A stretch of DNA of 6,118 nucleotides from Bacillota bacterium (GTDB taxonomy: Bacteria; Bacillota; Sulfobacillia; Sulfobacillales; Sulfobacillaceae): positions 1 through 6,118 of the forward strand of contig JAKADI010000117.1 in the NCBI GenBank assembly GCA_021820675.1, in the 5' to 3' direction. A program made the translations under genes and the position numbers. Below the pieces are notes generated by a model, which was not told the origin of the DNA, did no database searches, and was given only the letters and a program-made list of their open reading frames with translations. Positions 4,769 through 6,118 of this stretch are shown piece after piece (within the stretch, counting starts at the first letter, position 1; every line of letters starts with the position of its first letter).

Positions 4769-5258
4769 GCGTTAAACGACCCACCAACTCTTTCACTTGG
4801 GCGACGTGACCTGGCACCTTCACCTTGCGGAAAACATAGCGAATAATCCCCTCTGGGTCGATAATGAAGGTCGAACGTTCGATGCCATAGGAAATTTTTC
4901 CATACAAATTTTTCTGCTTATAGACCCCATATAAAGTGGCCACATGGGCCTCGGGATCGGACAACAAATTAAACGACAGTTGGTATTTGGCGGTAAACTT
5001 TTCGTGACTCGCCAAAGAGTCCGTACTCACTCCTAATACGGCGGCATTGACTTTTAAGAAATCCGGGATCATGTCCCTGAAATCGCAAGCTTCGGTGGTA
5101 CATCCGGGAGTGTTGTCCCGGGGGTAAAAATAGAGCACGCCCACTTGGCCGCGCAAATCCGACAACTGCACGGGTCCATTGGTCCCGTCTAATGCAAAAT
5201 CAGGTGCCAATTCACCAACCAGGGCATCTTGAGTATAGGCCTCCGTTTTTGCGGTCAT
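4761..5258 (-). CDS. bcp: Peroxiredoxin Q / bacterioferritin comigratory protein (thiol peroxidase)
   Basis: Reduces hydrogen and alkyl hydroperoxides in the cytosol, using thioredoxin-type reductants. The 165-residue protein has one thioredoxin-fold AhpC/TSA domain with Y-P-R-D-N-T-P-G-C53-T-T-E-A-C58. Cys53 is the peroxidatic residue with the P-x3-T/S-x2-C context, and Cys58 is the resolving residue in the C-x4-C arrangement of the BCP alpha type. G-V-S-T-D-S and S-T-F-I-I-D-P-E-G further support the family. ATG 5258 has AGGAG 10 bases upstream. The 75-base gap before it is the largest inside the gene run, and a promoter could lie there, but no convincing -35/-10 pair is visible. Its end overlaps nth. 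Confidence 0.96.
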   Translation of the reverse strand: MTAKTEAYTQDALVGELAPDFALDGTNGPVQLSDLRGQVGVLYFYPRDNTPGCTTEACDFRDMIPDFLKVNAAVLGVSTDSLASHEKFTAKYQLSFNLLSDPEAHVATLYGVYKQKNLYGKISYGIERSTFIIDPEGIIRYVFRKVKVPGHVAQVKELVGRLTRG

Positions 5259-5333
5259 GACTTATCATCTCCTAATCCTGTATGTAATCTCAGTAAAATG
5301 CCCGTTTTTGACCCGGTATACTAAGCCGGTCAA

Positions 5334-6118
5334 TTATGATGCCGCAACACGGTGGATCTCACGTGAAACGGCTGATAACACTTCAGCGCCACCCTCTTTC
5401 GCAATGACGACCTCTTCCAAGCGCACACCAAATCGCCCGGGCAAATAAATACCGGGCTCAATCGAAAACGTGGAATTTAACGGCACTTTAATGGGATTGC
5501 CTTCCATAATAGACGGCGGTTCATGGACCGAAAGCCCAATCCCGTGCCCTAAGCGATGGACAAAATAGGTCCCATAGCCCGCATCTTCAATGACCCGCCT
5601 AGCCGCATGATCAATACTTTGGGCCTCGGCGTAAGCCCGAGCTTTGGCGATAGCTTGCATCACAGCCTGATTCACAATATGGTGGACATGCACAAAATCG
5701 TCCGATGGAGTCCCAACGTAGGCTACCCGCGTCATATCCGAGGCGTATCCCTCTTTAAAACATCCGATATCGAGCAAGACCGGTCCTTCAGCTATCACAC
5801 TCTGATCAGGGGTATGATGCGGAAGAGCGCTATGCGGGCCTGCAGCGACAATGATAAAGGCCTCGCGGTCAGCGCCATGTGCCATAAACGCCCGACGAAT
5901 GATATCTTGCAGTTCCATTTCTGTCATTCCGACGCGGATTGCCGCAAATCCCGCCATCATCGCCTGATCGTTTATGGTTTGGCACACCTTTAACTTATCC
6001 AGTTCCCCTTGATCCTTCATCATACGCCACGGTGCAAGCAGGCGAGATGCTCGGTGAAGAGGCAAGGACGCAAGCCTATGCAATGCATGTTTGAGTTGTT
6101 CTACATGGTCAAAGCGGG
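5334..6118 (-). CDS. Xaa-Pro aminopeptidase/dipeptidase (M24 family), 5' end outside window
   Basis: Metallopeptidase cleaving N-terminal residues next to proline, cytosolic. About 260 residues are visible and the frame is open through the right edge, so the N-terminal creatinase-like domain is cut off; an apparent TTG start at 6083 is probably internal. The catalytic pita-bread domain is complete, with the five metal ligands in order: Asp in V-L-L-D-I-G, Asp in Y-A-S-D-M-T-R, His in G-H-G-I-G-L-S-V-H-E, Glu in F-S-I-E-P-G-I-Y and Glu in V-R-L-E-E-V-V-I. The lead-in K-D-Q-G-E-L-D-K-L-K is the typical M24B linker region (R-x-x-K-D-x-x-E). Methionine aminopeptidase is excluded by the linker and His context. 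A 75-base gap follows before bcp. Confidence 0.92.
   Translation of the reverse strand, partial: RFDHVEQLKHALHRLASLPLHRASRLLAPWRMMKDQGELDKLKVCQTINDQAMMAGFAAIRVGMTEMELQDIIRRAFMAHGADREAFIIVAAGPHSALPHHTPDQSVIAEGPVLLDIGCFKEGYASDMTRVAYVGTPSDDFVHVHHIVNQAVMQAIAKARAYAEAQSIDHAARRVIEDAGYGTYFVHRLGHGIGLSVHEPPSIMEGNPIKVPLNSTFSIEPGIYLPGRFGVRLEEVVIAKEGGAEVLSAVSREIHRVAAS

Noticed and set aside
5305..5333. Imperfect hairpin GACCGG...CCGGGTC between the peptidase gene and bcp
   Set aside because: The stem has a bulge and is followed by A residues in the direction of transcription, so it is not a convincing terminator; no operator family was recognised.

Overview
The window reads as a stretch of a bacterial chromosome, all of it on the minus strand. 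It is probably from the Firmicutes. The main reason is a clear M-box (ykoK) magnesium riboswitch, an element best known from that group; GTG/TTG starts, AGGAG-type ribosome sites and tightly packed genes fit too. A Sulfobacillus-like acidophile is a guess from the overall protein flavour and mid-range GC; nothing here proves it.

Layout, in the direction of transcription (right to left). A run of seven genes goes from the right edge to about 1007: an M24 Xaa-Pro peptidase (5' end outside the window), a peroxiredoxin Q/BCP, endonuclease III (Nth, overlapping bcp by 8 bases), a 113-residue receiver-like protein, a patatin-like phospholipase, a GGDEF diguanylate cyclase and a ketopantoate-reductase-like oxidoreductase. 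From bcp onward the genes are spaced by -8 to about 58 bases and look co-transcribed, with a 75-base gap before bcp. They combine peroxide defence, base excision repair, lipid hydrolysis and c-di-GMP signalling, a housekeeping/stress mixture and not a single pathway.

A separate transcription unit follows in 1-931: a textbook promoter (902-931), an M-box aptamer (717-880), an intrinsic terminator with a visible antiterminator (667-724), and then an unusually long second leader segment (505-666) before an NRAMP-related metal transporter that runs off the left edge. The transporter has DAGG where classical NRAMP proteins have DPGN, which fits the magnesium-transporting NRAMP-related branch known to be under M-box control.

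The most interesting part is the second leader segment. It holds a strong ribosome site (646-652) facing a 28-codon open frame (550-636), and two mutually exclusive perfect 11-bp hairpins. One (511-538) buries the transporter's Shine-Dalgarno sequence; the other (524-534 with 560-570) would release it. The short frame is read straight through the releasing arm, the geometry of an erm- or mgtL-like translational attenuator placed behind a transcriptional riboswitch. This double-layer reading is inference from sequence pairing; the M-box itself is close to certain.
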